From: Psychrobacter immobilis
GTDB lineage: Bacteria > Pseudomonadota > Gammaproteobacteria > Pseudomonadales > Moraxellaceae
NCBI RefSeq assembly: GCF_904846185.1
Contig: NZ_CAJGZQ010000003.1
Coordinates: 124,001-188,000 of the forward strand
Length of the DNA stretch: 64,000 nucleotides
Reading direction: 5' to 3'
A program made the position numbers and the translations under genes. Position 1 is the stretch's first letter, and every line of letters begins with the position of its first letter. Under the pieces are notes generated by a model. The model was not told where the DNA came from. It worked only from the letters and a program-made list of their open reading frames with translations, and made no database searches. Positions 54,040 through 62,999 of the stretch are shown here, piece by piece.

Positions 54040-54828
54040 TCACTTAGCTTGCCCGCGAATGTATTCTTTGACCCACGCTTTGCCTTGATCACGATACAAG
54101 ATAAGGGTATTGGTACGATAAATCGCTAATGTTGCCACTAATAAATAACTACCAATAATCATCAGTAATAATGGCATCCACATATCTGCTGACATCTTAG
54201 GCGCGGCGGTCAAAGTAAAGGTCGAGCCTTGATGCAAGGTGTTCCACCACTGTACCGAGTACTTGATAATGGGTAGATTTACTGCGCCAACAATAGACAA
54301 AATGGCGGCGGCTTTACCACGATTGGCAGTATGCTCAAACGCAGCAAATAACGCCATCACGCCCGCATACAGAAACGCCAAAATGAGCATAGAGGTCAAG
54401 CGAGCATCCCAAACCCAGTAAGTACCCCAAGTGGGTTTCGCCCAAATAGAACCCGTGATTAAGCTAATCACACAGAGCAAGAATCCTAGCGGAGCAAGCG
54501 CCTGTGCCACTAAGCTAGCCGTTTTTATTTTCCAAACTAAAAAAATGACCCCGAGCACTGCTAAGGCAAAATAGATGGAAATAGCGATACTGGCAGCGGG
54601 TACGTGAATAAAGATAATGCGGTAGCTATTGCCCTGCAGATAATCAGGCGGCGCAAAAGCGAGACCCCAGATACTACCGATCAATAGGCAAATACTGGCT
54701 AATATGGCTAACCACTTGACCCAAGGCGAAAAAATTCGAAAAAACTGCTTGGTACCCACAGTGGTCAAAAAGCCTTGCCAGATGCGCTGCCACAAGCTAG
54801 GAGATGAGACGTTATTCAAGTTGGGCAT
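54040..54828 (-). CDS. ccmC: Haem-handling permease CcmC
   Basis: A 262-residue inner-membrane protein with six predicted helices. The periplasmic tryptophan-rich haem motif is visible as W-G-T-Y-W-V-W-D-A-R-L-T-S, with histidines in I-F-I-H-V-P-A-A and in F-E-H-T-A-N. CcmC attaches haem to CcmE. The frame extends to 54918, but the ATG at 54828 gives normal family length and follows ATAGGT. It lies between ccmB and ccmD on the same strand; ccmB ends 241 bp upstream, in a gap that contains a small hairpin at 55030-55049. Confidence 0.95.
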   Translation of the reverse strand: MPNLNNVSSPSLWQRIWQGFLTTVGTKQFFRIFSPWVKWLAILASICLLIGSIWGLAFAPPDYLQGNSYRIIFIHVPAASIAISIYFALAVLGVIFLVWKIKTASLVAQALAPLGFLLCVISLITGSIWAKPTWGTYWVWDARLTSMLILAFLYAGVMALFAAFEHTANRGKAAAILSIVGAVNLPIIKYSVQWWNTLHQGSTFTLTAAPKMSADMWMPLLLMIIGSYLLVATLAIYRTNTLILYRDQGKAWVKEYIRGQAK

Positions 54829-55069
54829 GGGAATAAACCTATTGGCACAGCGTATTGGTCGTAACCGATATAGCGCATCATGGGCGCGACTATCTGCTAA
54901 CCTGCTGGCGTTAAACACTGGATAGAATCTACAAGTGATTGTTTGCTTAGTTAACTGACTATTATAGCAAAATTGCCAGTTTTCAACATGCTGTTAATAC
55001 AAAGGTTTTTTATAGCCTTTTTTATTACAAACTCTCAATACAGAGAGTTGTACATGAATTATGTCGTTT

Positions 55070-55807
55070 CTAATTCAGCCACGCCATTTTTAACGTCATG
55101 GCAATCACCCATGGCATCACCAAAACCGAGATAATACTGCCTGCTAATAATAAAGCCAGTATCGGTAAACCATTGAGACCAGTGGCAAATAAATCAACCG
55201 CTCCTGTGGCAAAAATTAACACTGGTAACTGCATCGGTAAGGCAATCAAAGGCACCAGCACCGCACCATTCTTTAATGACAGCGTCAAACTACTCGCGAC
55301 CGCTGACAGCATCAAGAGCATCGGACTGCCCGTCACAATAGAAGCCATCAATATCCACGCCTCAAACCAACTAAGCTGAAACAAAGGCACGGCAAGTAAA
55401 CTAAGCGCTGCCACAATACCACTACTAAAAATCCAATGGATAACCAAACGAATCAACACCCATAGAGGCAATGACGCTTTGGCAACGACCAATTGCGCCA
55501 GCGTGCCATTATCAAGGGCAGGCTTAAACAAACCATCGACACCCATGACCAGTGATAATAGAGCAGCAATCCAAACTGCCGACACGCCAAGGCGTTGCAA
55601 TAGCGCAGGCTCGCTACCCACTGCTAGCGGAAATAGGGTGATAATGACTAAAAATAGCACTAGCGGATAAAGCCACTGCACGGCACCCTGTTGTTTGACT
55701 TGCCACTCGCGCCGCCATAACTGCATAAAGCTGATACCGCGCACCGCAGCTAAGTCAGTATTTGAGCTTTTATTCACTGTTTGTACTGGACCGTCTATTT
55801 CTATCAT
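55070..55807 (-). CDS. ccmB: Haem exporter permease CcmB
   Basis: A 245-residue inner-membrane protein with six hydrophobic segments. The family pattern L-W-R-R-E-W-Q-V-K-Q-Q is at about residue 29, with P-L-V-L-F-L-V-I-I-T-L-F-P-L-A-V-G next and D-G-L-F-K-P-A-L-D-N-G-T-L-A-Q-L further on (16 or 17 residues each, all single-residue notation). The N-terminal 27 residues extend beyond usual CcmB, so M28 is an alternative start. It forms the CcmABCD ABC complex with CcmA. The gap from ccmA is 58 bp. Confidence 0.93.
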   Translation of the reverse strand: MIEIDGPVQTVNKSSNTDLAAVRGISFMQLWRREWQVKQQGAVQWLYPLVLFLVIITLFPLAVGSEPALLQRLGVSAVWIAALLSLVMGVDGLFKPALDNGTLAQLVVAKASLPLWVLIRLVIHWIFSSGIVAALSLLAVPLFQLSWFEAWILMASIVTGSPMLLMLSAVASSLTLSLKNGAVLVPLIALPMQLPVLIFATGAVDLFATGLNGLPILALLLAGSIISVLVMPWVIAMTLKMAWLN

Positions 55808-55865
55808 TTATTTGCTCTTCTACGGATGCTTGTGACACTTATACTGAGAGTATGCAAACTAGTAT

Positions 55866-56498
55866 TCAAACCATATAATCGGACAAATCGAGCACTTGAT
55901 TGGCAACACCAACGGCCTGATGACTGGTCATTAATATAGCGCCGCCAGCATTAGCAAAATCGCGCAATCTGTCTTCCATTCGCGCTACCATATCGACATC
56001 AAGGGCAGTAAAAGGCTCATCAAGTAGCCATAATGGTGTCACCTCAGAGGTCAATAAATATAACCTTGCAAGGGTGATACGGCGGGTTTGCCCAGCAGAT
56101 AAATGGCTTGAGCTAATCGTCTCAAAGCCCTGTAATCCGACCCAAGCCAAGGCGTCATCAATATCAGTAACGCTTGGGCTAATCCCATATAAATTCAGCA
56201 AAAAGGTCAGGTTTTGTGCGACCGTTAGACTTGGATGTATACCCAACTGGTGCGACACATACAAAGGCTGAATAGGTAAACTTGCTACTCCTTGATAATA
56301 AACCTCACCGCTTAACACTGGCAATAACCCAGCCAGCTGCATCAGTAAAGTGGTCTTACCAGTACCATTGGCACCAATTAAATGGCAAATGCTACCAGCT
56401 GTCAGATTGAGAACAACCCCTTCACATAGAGGGATTTCGCCGCGCTGAACGGTCAGCTCATCAAGCGCAAGTAAGGCGGTATTCAGAGCTGTCATCAA
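55866..56498 (-). CDS. ccmA: Cytochrome c biogenesis ATPase CcmA
   Basis: A 210-residue ABC ATPase. Walker A is G-A-N-G-T-G-K-T-T (about 39-47), the signature L-S-A-G-Q-T-R-R, Walker B L-W-L-L-D-E-P-F-T-A-L-D. L-S-A-G-Q is a variant of LSGGQ that is normal for CcmA, and the length is typical. ATP hydrolysis by CcmAB releases CcmE loaded with haem. It is the first gene of the ccm run and is divergent from the hypothetical gene at 56572. The whole maturation system is needed for the di-haem oxidoreductase at 19.9-21.6 kb. Confidence 0.95.
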   Translation of the reverse strand: MMTALNTALLALDELTVQRGEIPLCEGVVLNLTAGSICHLIGANGTGKTTLLMQLAGLLPVLSGEVYYQGVASLPIQPLYVSHQLGIHPSLTVAQNLTFLLNLYGISPSVTDIDDALAWVGLQGFETISSSHLSAGQTRRITLARLYLLTSEVTPLWLLDEPFTALDVDMVARMEDRLRDFANAGGAILMTSHQAVGVANQVLDLSDYMV

Positions 56499-56571
56499 AA
56501 CCTCTCATTATTTATTAAGCGGCAATCAATATTCATCACAAACACAGATGACGTTCATGGCATAATACTTT

Positions 56572-57663
56572 ATGCTTACCCCACCCACACAGTATAACAA
56601 ATTGTCGATTATTATGACCTCAAAACCTATGCAGACTTCAAAAGATAACCAAAATTTAGATATGCCAGCGCTAACCATAGATGGCTTAATCGAGGCACAA
56701 GTTGCGTTTATGCAGCAATGGTTACGCACACAAGCTGAACCGCTGTCGATGGAAGCGTGGCAATGGTTTGCTGCACAGCCATTGAATAAATATGTCAGCG
56801 CCGATGATTTGCAACAGCTGATTAATGACTGGCTACTCAATCAACCGATGACGGATATGATACGTAAAGATATTCGCGATATCTTGCATACGATTATTTA
56901 TCATCCAGTCAATGATAACGTGCCGCTGTCTGAGCTGGTGGATGACACTCAAGTTGAAACCCTTGCCAACTATGTCGGTAGCCACGATCAGCAACGCAAT
57001 ATCTTGATTCATACACTGGTCGGCAACGAGACTTTTGCCGATTTGCTAACCCAAACGCTATATCATGCCATTAATGACTTTATGGAAACCACGCTGGATA
57101 AAGCAGGCGCTGCTGGTAAACTGATGAAATTTGGGCGCAGCTCTTTTGAAAAAGCGACCAATAGAAACCTTGACGAAAAACTGCAGGCGTATTTGCATCG
57201 TAATATTAAAGATTTAGCACGCCGCGCAGAAGCCAATGCGCAAGAGCATTTATCAAATGACGAAGTCGCGCGATTATTAATCACTGGTTGGGCGCGAATC
57301 AAAGACCAGCCTGTCAGTCATCTACAGACTTATCTGCGTGATGAACCTGACAACAGCAGTATCGGTCATATCGAAGCCAGCATTCAGCAAAGCTATAACC
57401 GCCTGCGCCAGTCACCTTACTTACACAGCCTTGTGGCAGCGAGCATCGATACTTGGTATGGCAATCATCAGTCAGATACTATTGCGACGGTAGTTTCGAG
57501 TCTTCGTATTGATGAGCAAGCCATGACTCAATTAAGTACAGCACTATTACCTGTGGTGCACGATGCCATTGAAAGCGAGTGGTTAACGGCACATACTCGT
57601 GAAATGTTACAAGCGTTTTATGAGCAACCGAATATCAAAAAAGGCTTAGCATTTAATGCCTAG
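56572..57663 (+). CDS. Helical cytoplasmic protein, function unknown
   Basis: A 363-residue protein that I do not recognise. It has no signal peptide or membrane segment. It looks all-helical throughout, with amphipathic stretches such as L-I-E-A-Q-V-A-F-M-Q-Q-W-L-R, a Lys-rich segment around residue 190 (G-K-L-M-K-F-G-R-S-S-F-E-K-A-T-N-R-N) and E-A-N-A-Q-E-H-L. No catalytic motif is visible. The ATG at 56572 is chosen as first in frame; M15 (56614) is also possible and neither has a strong ribosome site. It is divergent from ccmA, and the YbjN-like gene follows by 68 bp on the same strand. Confidence 0.65.
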   Translation: MLTPPTQYNKLSIIMTSKPMQTSKDNQNLDMPALTIDGLIEAQVAFMQQWLRTQAEPLSMEAWQWFAAQPLNKYVSADDLQQLINDWLLNQPMTDMIRKDIRDILHTIIYHPVNDNVPLSELVDDTQVETLANYVGSHDQQRNILIHTLVGNETFADLLTQTLYHAINDFMETTLDKAGAAGKLMKFGRSSFEKATNRNLDEKLQAYLHRNIKDLARRAEANAQEHLSNDEVARLLITGWARIKDQPVSHLQTYLRDEPDNSSIGHIEASIQQSYNRLRQSPYLHSLVAASIDTWYGNHQSDTIATVVSSLRIDEQAMTQLSTALLPVVHDAIESEWLTAHTREMLQAFYEQPNIKKGLAFNA

Positions 57664-57731
57664 TCGTTTACTGTCTTGATGTATTTGTCTCAGTTTCCCA
57701 TCTCATTCATTTATTTGACAGCACCATACTT

Positions 57732-58532
57732 ATGAGTCAACGTAACACACTCAGCTTGTGGCAAAAACTCAAACAGTTACTGACTGGTTCAGCAGCGCAG
57801 GCTGATGAAGTTGAAATTGATACGACGCAAACAGAGCCTCATGACATATATAGTAGTGATACAGATGATGAGGATACTAGTGACGCTCATGATGATACCA
57901 AAATTGATTCTCAATCTGATGTCAAAAATAAAAGCAAACATTCAGAAACTGACGCCTTTAACTCGAGTGCCAGTCAACACGAAGCTAGCGACACGCCCAT
58001 TACCGATTTTCTGAAACAGTACTTTAATGATAAGCAATGGCACTATACTCACTATCGACCCAAAAGCAGTGGCAACAAAAACAATGACCGTCAACAATCA
58101 CATCACTTATCGCTTAGAATGCGCAATAAAAGTCTCGATTGCGGCTATTTGTTTCGCGTGCAAGAAAACAACAAGCTGCTGGCAGTCTATGGAATTTTGC
58201 CATTTTTAATACCAGAGAGTCATCAAAGCGCGGCGATGCTACTGATTACTCAAATAAATTATGACTTGCTAATCGGCAATCTAGAAATGGATGTCAATGA
58301 TGGCGAGATACGCTACAAACACGCTATCGATGTCGAAGCGGTAGGCATCGGTAATGATGTTATCGAGCATTTATTACAAAGTGTCATCGCGATGACCACG
58401 GTCGCGAATGAGATATTTAGTGATTTGATCGATAATCAAAACCCTGCGGAAGACTTACCGACATTGCTGACCGAGCTACGTCACCAATCAGATTCTAGAA
58501 CCTTCTTTTTGCCAACGCAATTTGTGCAGTAA
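57732..58532 (+). CDS. YbjN-domain protein with acidic N-terminal linker
   Basis: A 266-residue protein. After a basic N-terminus (L-W-Q-K-L-K-Q-L-L) comes an acidic, disordered segment (about 25-95), rich in Asp, Ser, Thr, His and Lys. The C-terminal 150 residues match the YbjN fold, a relative of type III secretion chaperones: I-N-Y-D-L-L-I-G-N-L-E-M-D-V-N-D-G-E-I-R-Y (single-residue notation) followed by I-D-V-E-A-V-G-I and a final helix A-N-E-I-F-S-D-L-I. YbjN in E. coli affects motility and stress response. The role here is unknown. It may be in one transcript with the preceding gene. Confidence 0.75.
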   Translation: MSQRNTLSLWQKLKQLLTGSAAQADEVEIDTTQTEPHDIYSSDTDDEDTSDAHDDTKIDSQSDVKNKSKHSETDAFNSSASQHEASDTPITDFLKQYFNDKQWHYTHYRPKSSGNKNNDRQQSHHLSLRMRNKSLDCGYLFRVQENNKLLAVYGILPFLIPESHQSAAMLLITQINYDLLIGNLEMDVNDGEIRYKHAIDVEAVGIGNDVIEHLLQSVIAMTTVANEIFSDLIDNQNPAEDLPTLLTELRHQSDSRTFFLPTQFVQ

Positions 58533-58650
58533 TGAACTGACTACCATAGCTATCCATAGCTTTTACAATGTCTCATCTGTACCTTACTTTCAAAGCGCTT
58601 AAACCTATTTATCCTTAAAATACTTTTCAAAAAAGACATCCTCTAACACT

Positions 58651-59568
58651 ATGCTAAAAATTGCTTACTCTGATATTTTTCGATATTCTGTGCCGGAAAA
58701 ACACCGCTTTCCTATGCAAAAATATACCATGATTCCCGAGCGGCTATTGGCTGAAGGCACTATCAGTACCGACAACTTTTTTGCCCCTGCACGTTTGAGC
58801 GAAGATGAGATTTTGACCACGCATACTGCGGACTACTGGTATCAGCTGAAAACCCAAACGCTACCACGAAAGGAAGCGCGAGCCATTGGCTTTGAAATGA
58901 CACCAGAGCTGGTAGAGCGTGGGCGTTATATTGCTCATGCCACTTATGAATGTGCATTATATGCGCAGCAATATGGCGCGGCGATGAATGTCGCAGGTGG
59001 CACGCATCATGCGTTTGCTGATCATGGCGAAGGGTTTTGCGTATTTAATGATGTTTGTATCGCGAGTAATTTATTATTAAATCGCGGACAAGCGCAAAAG
59101 ATTTTGGTGATCGATTTAGACGTCCATCAAGGCAATGGCAATGCCAGTATTATGATGGATGAGCCACGCGTTTTTGTGTTTAGCATGCATGGCGCAAAGA
59201 ACTATCCATTTCGAAAGCAAGTATCAGATTTGGATATTGAGCTAGACAATGATACTGGCGATGTGGAATATTTGCAGTTACTAGAGGCGACATTACCACG
59301 TTTGATTAGCGACGTTGCGCCAGATATGATATTTTATCAATCCGCTGTCGATGTACTGGCAACTGATAAATTAGGAAAACTTGGACTGACGATAGAGGGC
59401 TGTAAGGCACGTGATGAATATGTATTACGCCAAGCAAAAGCCGCTAAAATTCCTATCGCTATCGTGATGGGTGGTGGCTATTCAGAAGATATCGACGATG
59501 TGGTTGAAGCGCACTGTAATACCTTTCGTTTGGCGCAACAGATATTTTTTAATGAAATAACAAAATAA
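58651..59568 (+). CDS. Histone-deacetylase-superfamily hydrolase
   Basis: A 305-residue zinc-dependent deacetylase-like enzyme. Motifs: G-G-T-H-H-A-F (two catalytic histidines), G-E-G-F-C-V-F-N-D, the metal-binding D-L-D-V-H-Q-G-N-G, and G-G-G-Y-S at the C-terminus. S-A-V-D-V-L-A-T-D-K-L-G supplies the last metal Asp. The layout is closest to the class IV/bacterial short form. Substrate unknown: candidates include acetylated polyamines or small metabolites. It is expected to be cytoplasmic. It ends 48 bp before the convergent TauE/SafE gene. The ribosome site is weak. Confidence 0.88.
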   Translation: MLKIAYSDIFRYSVPEKHRFPMQKYTMIPERLLAEGTISTDNFFAPARLSEDEILTTHTADYWYQLKTQTLPRKEARAIGFEMTPELVERGRYIAHATYECALYAQQYGAAMNVAGGTHHAFADHGEGFCVFNDVCIASNLLLNRGQAQKILVIDLDVHQGNGNASIMMDEPRVFVFSMHGAKNYPFRKQVSDLDIELDNDTGDVEYLQLLEATLPRLISDVAPDMIFYQSAVDVLATDKLGKLGLTIEGCKARDEYVLRQAKAAKIPIAIVMGGGYSEDIDDVVEAHCNTFRLAQQIFFNEITK

Positions 59569-59616
59569 TGCGCGCATAAAATAGCATCTAAACAGCCAGC
59601 TGCCTCGCGAGCTATC

Positions 59617-60399
59617 TTATAAAAATGCGATAACTCCCTGCCAGCCGACACGAATACCAAGCACGGTAAGTATCAATAAAATAAGCTGACGAAAGCGCGC
59701 TTGGGGCAAATAGCGACGCAAGCGGATGCCAACTAAAAGCGCAGCAATCGATAGTACGCTCAACAAGGTGATTAGCTGCCATTCACCACTGCTGAGCGCC
59801 ATAATAGGCTCACGTAATACAATTATTTGAGCAATTTTACCCAAAAAATAACACATGTTACCAACTTTAGCGATGGTGTTTTTATCATCGCTGGCAGACA
59901 GTAGATACATCATCAATATGGTCGACATGGCATTAGTCGAGCCACCAATCACCCCTGCACTAAAACCAACGATGATTAACACAGGCTTGGTAGCAGGTAG
60001 ACGGAGTTGCTTACCAAGCAAGCTGCTTATGACGTAAAAACCAATAACCGCTGCCAATAGTAATAAAATATAGGCGCTATCGATCCATAGTAAGAGCTTC
60101 GCGCCTAGAATGCTACCAAGTAAGCTGGTCAACGCCAGTAACCAATAGCGCCTGCCGTAATAGATGAAATTTTGCCAGATTGTGCGCCCGCCACCCGCGA
60201 GCCAAGTCATGGCATTAAGCAATAACGACGGAAAAATAACCAACACAATAGCATGTGGTAACGGGTAGATACTAGCAAGCGCAGTGGTCGTCACCAACGT
60301 CACACCTAACCCACTAATACCGTGTAGCAACGATGCCAGTGCAAAGATTACCATCAATACCAACGTCTGGGTGCTATCACTATCCATCATATTAGCCAT
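59617..60399 (-). CDS. TauE/SafE-family anion exporter
   Basis: A 260-residue inner-membrane protein with about eight hydrophobic segments. The family marks are G-x-G-V-T-L-V near the first loop and G-A-K-L-L-L-W-I-D-S; the duplicated half includes A-G-V-I-G-G-S-T-N-A. Members export sulfite, sulfoacetate or other organosulfur anions. It follows coaBC on the same strand by about 39 bp. It might serve the persulfide pathway, in which sulfite is produced, but this is inference since it lies 55 kb away. Confidence 0.87.
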   Translation of the reverse strand: MANMMDSDSTQTLVLMVIFALASLLHGISGLGVTLVTTTALASIYPLPHAIVLVIFPSLLLNAMTWLAGGGRTIWQNFIYYGRRYWLLALTSLLGSILGAKLLLWIDSAYILLLLAAVIGFYVISSLLGKQLRLPATKPVLIIVGFSAGVIGGSTNAMSTILMMYLLSASDDKNTIAKVGNMCYFLGKIAQIIVLREPIMALSSGEWQLITLLSVLSIAALLVGIRLRRYLPQARFRQLILLILTVLGIRVGWQGVIAFL

Positions 60400-60438
60400 A
60401 AAAATTAAGACCTAATGTCTGGATTAATAGTGACATAA

Positions 60439-61845
60439 CTAGGCATTGTGACCATTGTGGCGTTGCCATATTGTCTCACCAATGATGCCAGCCAACTGCT
60501 CGGCAATCTTATCTTTGCTCGCCTTCTCAAGTGTGACGCTATCGTGCTCATAACGCTCTGAGAAAAATACCTGCATGGCATTGTCATCGCTAGCAAAACC
60601 AATGTCTGCTCGTGAAACATCATTACAAGCGATCAAATCTAAATCTTTAGACACCAGTTTGCCACGAGCATAGCGCTCGATATCTTGCGTTTCTGCCGCA
60701 AAACCAACGACAAACAGCGCTGGATGAGCAAGCGAAATCGTCGCTAAAATATCAGGGTTTTTGACCAAACTCAGCGTCATAGCATCTTGGGTTTTTTTAA
60801 TTTTTTGCGGGGCAGCTTCTTCAGTACGATAATCAGCGACAGCAGCCGTGGCGATAAAGATATCCGCAATTACATTTTGATTCTCGCTATGAGCATGCTC
60901 CTCATCATCAATCTCATGGCTGTGGCTATGATCATCGCCGCAATCACACTCGCCATGATGTTCATGTTGATGGCTATGGTCGTGATCGTGAGAATGGTCG
61001 TGCTCATCTTCAGGCACATACTGTAGCGCACTGTGCGTACCATCCACGCACTGCTGGGCTGCTATCAGCATCTCTTTAGCCGACAACACATCAATGCGCG
61101 TGACATTCAGCGGTGTCGGCAGTGCCACTTTGCCACCCGCAATCAAAATAACGTCTGCACCAGCAGCCACGCAAGCACGTGCTAATGCAAATCCCATCTT
61201 GCCAGTAGAGTGATTGGACAAGTAGCGCACCGGATCGATAGCTTCTACCGTCGGTCCTGCAGTAATCACCACTCGTTTACCGGCCAATAATTGCGGCGTG
61301 GTTTGCATGGCATTGAATAATAATACTTCTGCCAATAGCTGCTCAGGTTCAGGCAAACGCCCTGCTCCCACATCACCGCAGGCTTGCTCACCGCTAGCAG
61401 GTTGAATAATCTGATAATTCATATCGCGCAGGGTTTGGACATTGAGATTGACCGCAGGGTGCGCCCACATCTGCTGATTCATGGCTGGTGCAATGATGAC
61501 TGGTGCCGCCGTTGCAAGGCATACGGTTGTCAATAAATCATCAGCCATGCCCATCGCGAGACGCGCAAGCGTATTTGCAGAGGCTGGCGCAATGATGATT
61601 AAATCTGCCCATTTCGCCAATTCGATATGCCCCATCCCCGCTTCTGCTTTTTCATCGAGTAATGAGATATGCACCTCATTGCCAGTCAAAGCTTGCAGGG
61701 TTAATGACGTAATAAAAGCTTGTGCCCCTGTGGTCATAATGACACGCACCTCAAAGCCTGCCTTGATTAATAGGCGGGCAAAGATAGCAGATTTATAAGC
61801 GGCGATACCGCCAGTGATAGCAAGCACAATATTGGACATAAGCAT
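60439..61845 (-). CDS. coaBC: Bifunctional CoaBC with a histidine-rich insert
   Basis: A 468-residue enzyme of CoA synthesis: phosphopantothenoylcysteine decarboxylase (CoaC, residues about 1-185) and phosphopantothenate-cysteine ligase (CoaB, about 188-460). CoaC motifs: G-G-I-A-A-Y-K, the active His75 region M-G-H-I-E-L-A, P-A-M-N-Q-Q-M-W and A-C-G-D-V-G-A-G-R. CoaB motifs: T-A-G-P-T-V-E-A-I-D-P-V-R and N-H-S-T-G-K-M-G. The insert at residues 279-320 (60886-61011) holds 14 His plus Cys300 and Cys302, mostly as H-D-H and H-S-H. It precedes A-T-A-A-V-A-D-Y, which is near the ligase active site. The insert may bind Zn, Ni or other metals. The start may be 61845 or 61839; neither has a clear ribosome site. 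Confidence 0.95.
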   Translation of the reverse strand: MLMSNIVLAITGGIAAYKSAIFARLLIKAGFEVRVIMTTGAQAFITSLTLQALTGNEVHISLLDEKAEAGMGHIELAKWADLIIIAPASANTLARLAMGMADDLLTTVCLATAAPVIIAPAMNQQMWAHPAVNLNVQTLRDMNYQIIQPASGEQACGDVGAGRLPEPEQLLAEVLLFNAMQTTPQLLAGKRVVITAGPTVEAIDPVRYLSNHSTGKMGFALARACVAAGADVILIAGGKVALPTPLNVTRIDVLSAKEMLIAAQQCVDGTHSALQYVPEDEHDHSHDHDHSHQHEHHGECDCGDDHSHSHEIDDEEHAHSENQNVIADIFIATAAVADYRTEEAAPQKIKKTQDAMTLSLVKNPDILATISLAHPALFVVGFAAETQDIERYARGKLVSKDLDLIACNDVSRADIGFASDDNAMQVFFSERYEHDSVTLEKASKDKIAEQLAGIIGETIWQRHNGHNA

Positions 61846-61966
61846 GGCATCAATAAAAAGTTGAAAGATAAAATTGCGCTTATAGTAACAATTATGAGAT
61901 AAGTTGGGTAAGAATTTCCGTATTTACTCAATATATCTGACAGCAATCCATTCTCAAGGAGTGACA

Positions 61967-62650
61967 ATGGCGATTAAAGACTGGCATGAAGATGATAGAC
62001 CACGTGAAAAACTACTAAAATTTGGGGCAGCTCATTTATCTGATGCCGAGATATTAGCGATATTTCTGCGCACAGGTACGCAGTCACAGTCAGCTATCGA
62101 ATTGGCGCGTCATTTGATCGAGCAATTTGGTAGCTTGGCAGAATTATTGGCAGCGCCGCAAGAGACTGTACTGGCTTGTCATGGTATTGGTCCTGCCAAA
62201 TACGCGCAGATATTGGCCTCACTTGAGATGGGCACGCGTTATTTGGACAGTCAGCTTAAAACTGGTCACGCACTTGGGCGCTCGCAAATGGTCAAAGACT
62301 ATATCAGCACTCAGCTGCGCGGGGAGCATCGCGAAGTCTTTGCGGTACTTTGCTTAGACAATGCGTTGAATCTCATTAATTTTGAGATACTGTTTACTGG
62401 CGGCATCTCCTCTTGCTCCGTCTGTATCAAACACGTTCTGCGTCATGCTTTGAGTCACGCCGCCAGCCAACTCATCGTCGCACACAATCATCCACATACC
62501 GATGCGACCCCTTCAACGGCAGACAACTTATTAACTTACGAGCTAAAGAAAGCCTGTGATTTAATCGATTTATCCTTGGTAGACCATATCATTGTTGGAC
62601 GCAATGAGACATTATCTTATGCCGAAAGCTGCTTAGCACCTTTTGGATAA
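61967..62650 (+). CDS. radC: RadC-family JAB-domain protein
   Basis: A 227-residue protein. The N-terminal helical part (R-P-R-E-K-L, about residues 10-15) is followed by a helix-hairpin-helix (C-H-G-I-G-P-A-K-Y) and the C-terminal JAB/MPN-like domain. The metal motif is A-H-N-H-P-H at about residue 176, followed by the S-T-A-D and D-H-I-I-V-G segments. RadC was linked to DNA repair, but its true function is not settled. The start at 61967 follows AAGGAG; an upstream frame extension to 61904 is rejected. It is divergent from coaBC across 121 bp. Confidence 0.93.
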   Translation: MAIKDWHEDDRPREKLLKFGAAHLSDAEILAIFLRTGTQSQSAIELARHLIEQFGSLAELLAAPQETVLACHGIGPAKYAQILASLEMGTRYLDSQLKTGHALGRSQMVKDYISTQLRGEHREVFAVLCLDNALNLINFEILFTGGISSCSVCIKHVLRHALSHAASQLIVAHNHPHTDATPSTADNLLTYELKKACDLIDLSLVDHIIVGRNETLSYAESCLAPFG

Positions 62651-62999
62651 CTGATTACGACTGTTATTTTTGCCTATATGAGAAAATCTTGATACATATA
62701 ATCGACACAGCGTAGCACTTTAGCTATTGATAGTTATCGGCAACTGTTTCATATTGATGGCTAAATTTGTCTTTTATTTGTCTGTCACTGGTTAGACAGT
62801 TATCAAAGCCACTTTTGTAAAATGCTCAACAAATTAAAATTTATCATAAAATATGCTACAAAATCCATAACGGCTCATTGGTTTAATTTGGTCACCAGAC
62901 CCTTAAAAATCAGCAAAAATAACAACAAGATTTATTCAAATACTTAAATACACACACATTTTTCGCGCTTTTGGTTTAGCGTTATAAAAGGAGACAGTC
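62651..62999. other. Intergenic region upstream of fadE
   Basis: This 349-bp stretch holds no gene. A 5-bp inverted repeat (CTGTC ... GACAG, about 62783-62800) and a short palindrome TGGTCACCA near 62890 are visible. Neither is strong enough to call as an operator. The fadE ribosome site (AAAGGAGA) lies at 62987-62994. Confidence 0.4.

Noticed and set aside
55030..55049. Hairpin AACTCTC / GAGAGTT between ccmB and ccmC as a terminator
   Set aside because: The minus-strand tail is TTTGTAATAAA, not a T-run, so termination inside the operon is unlikely.
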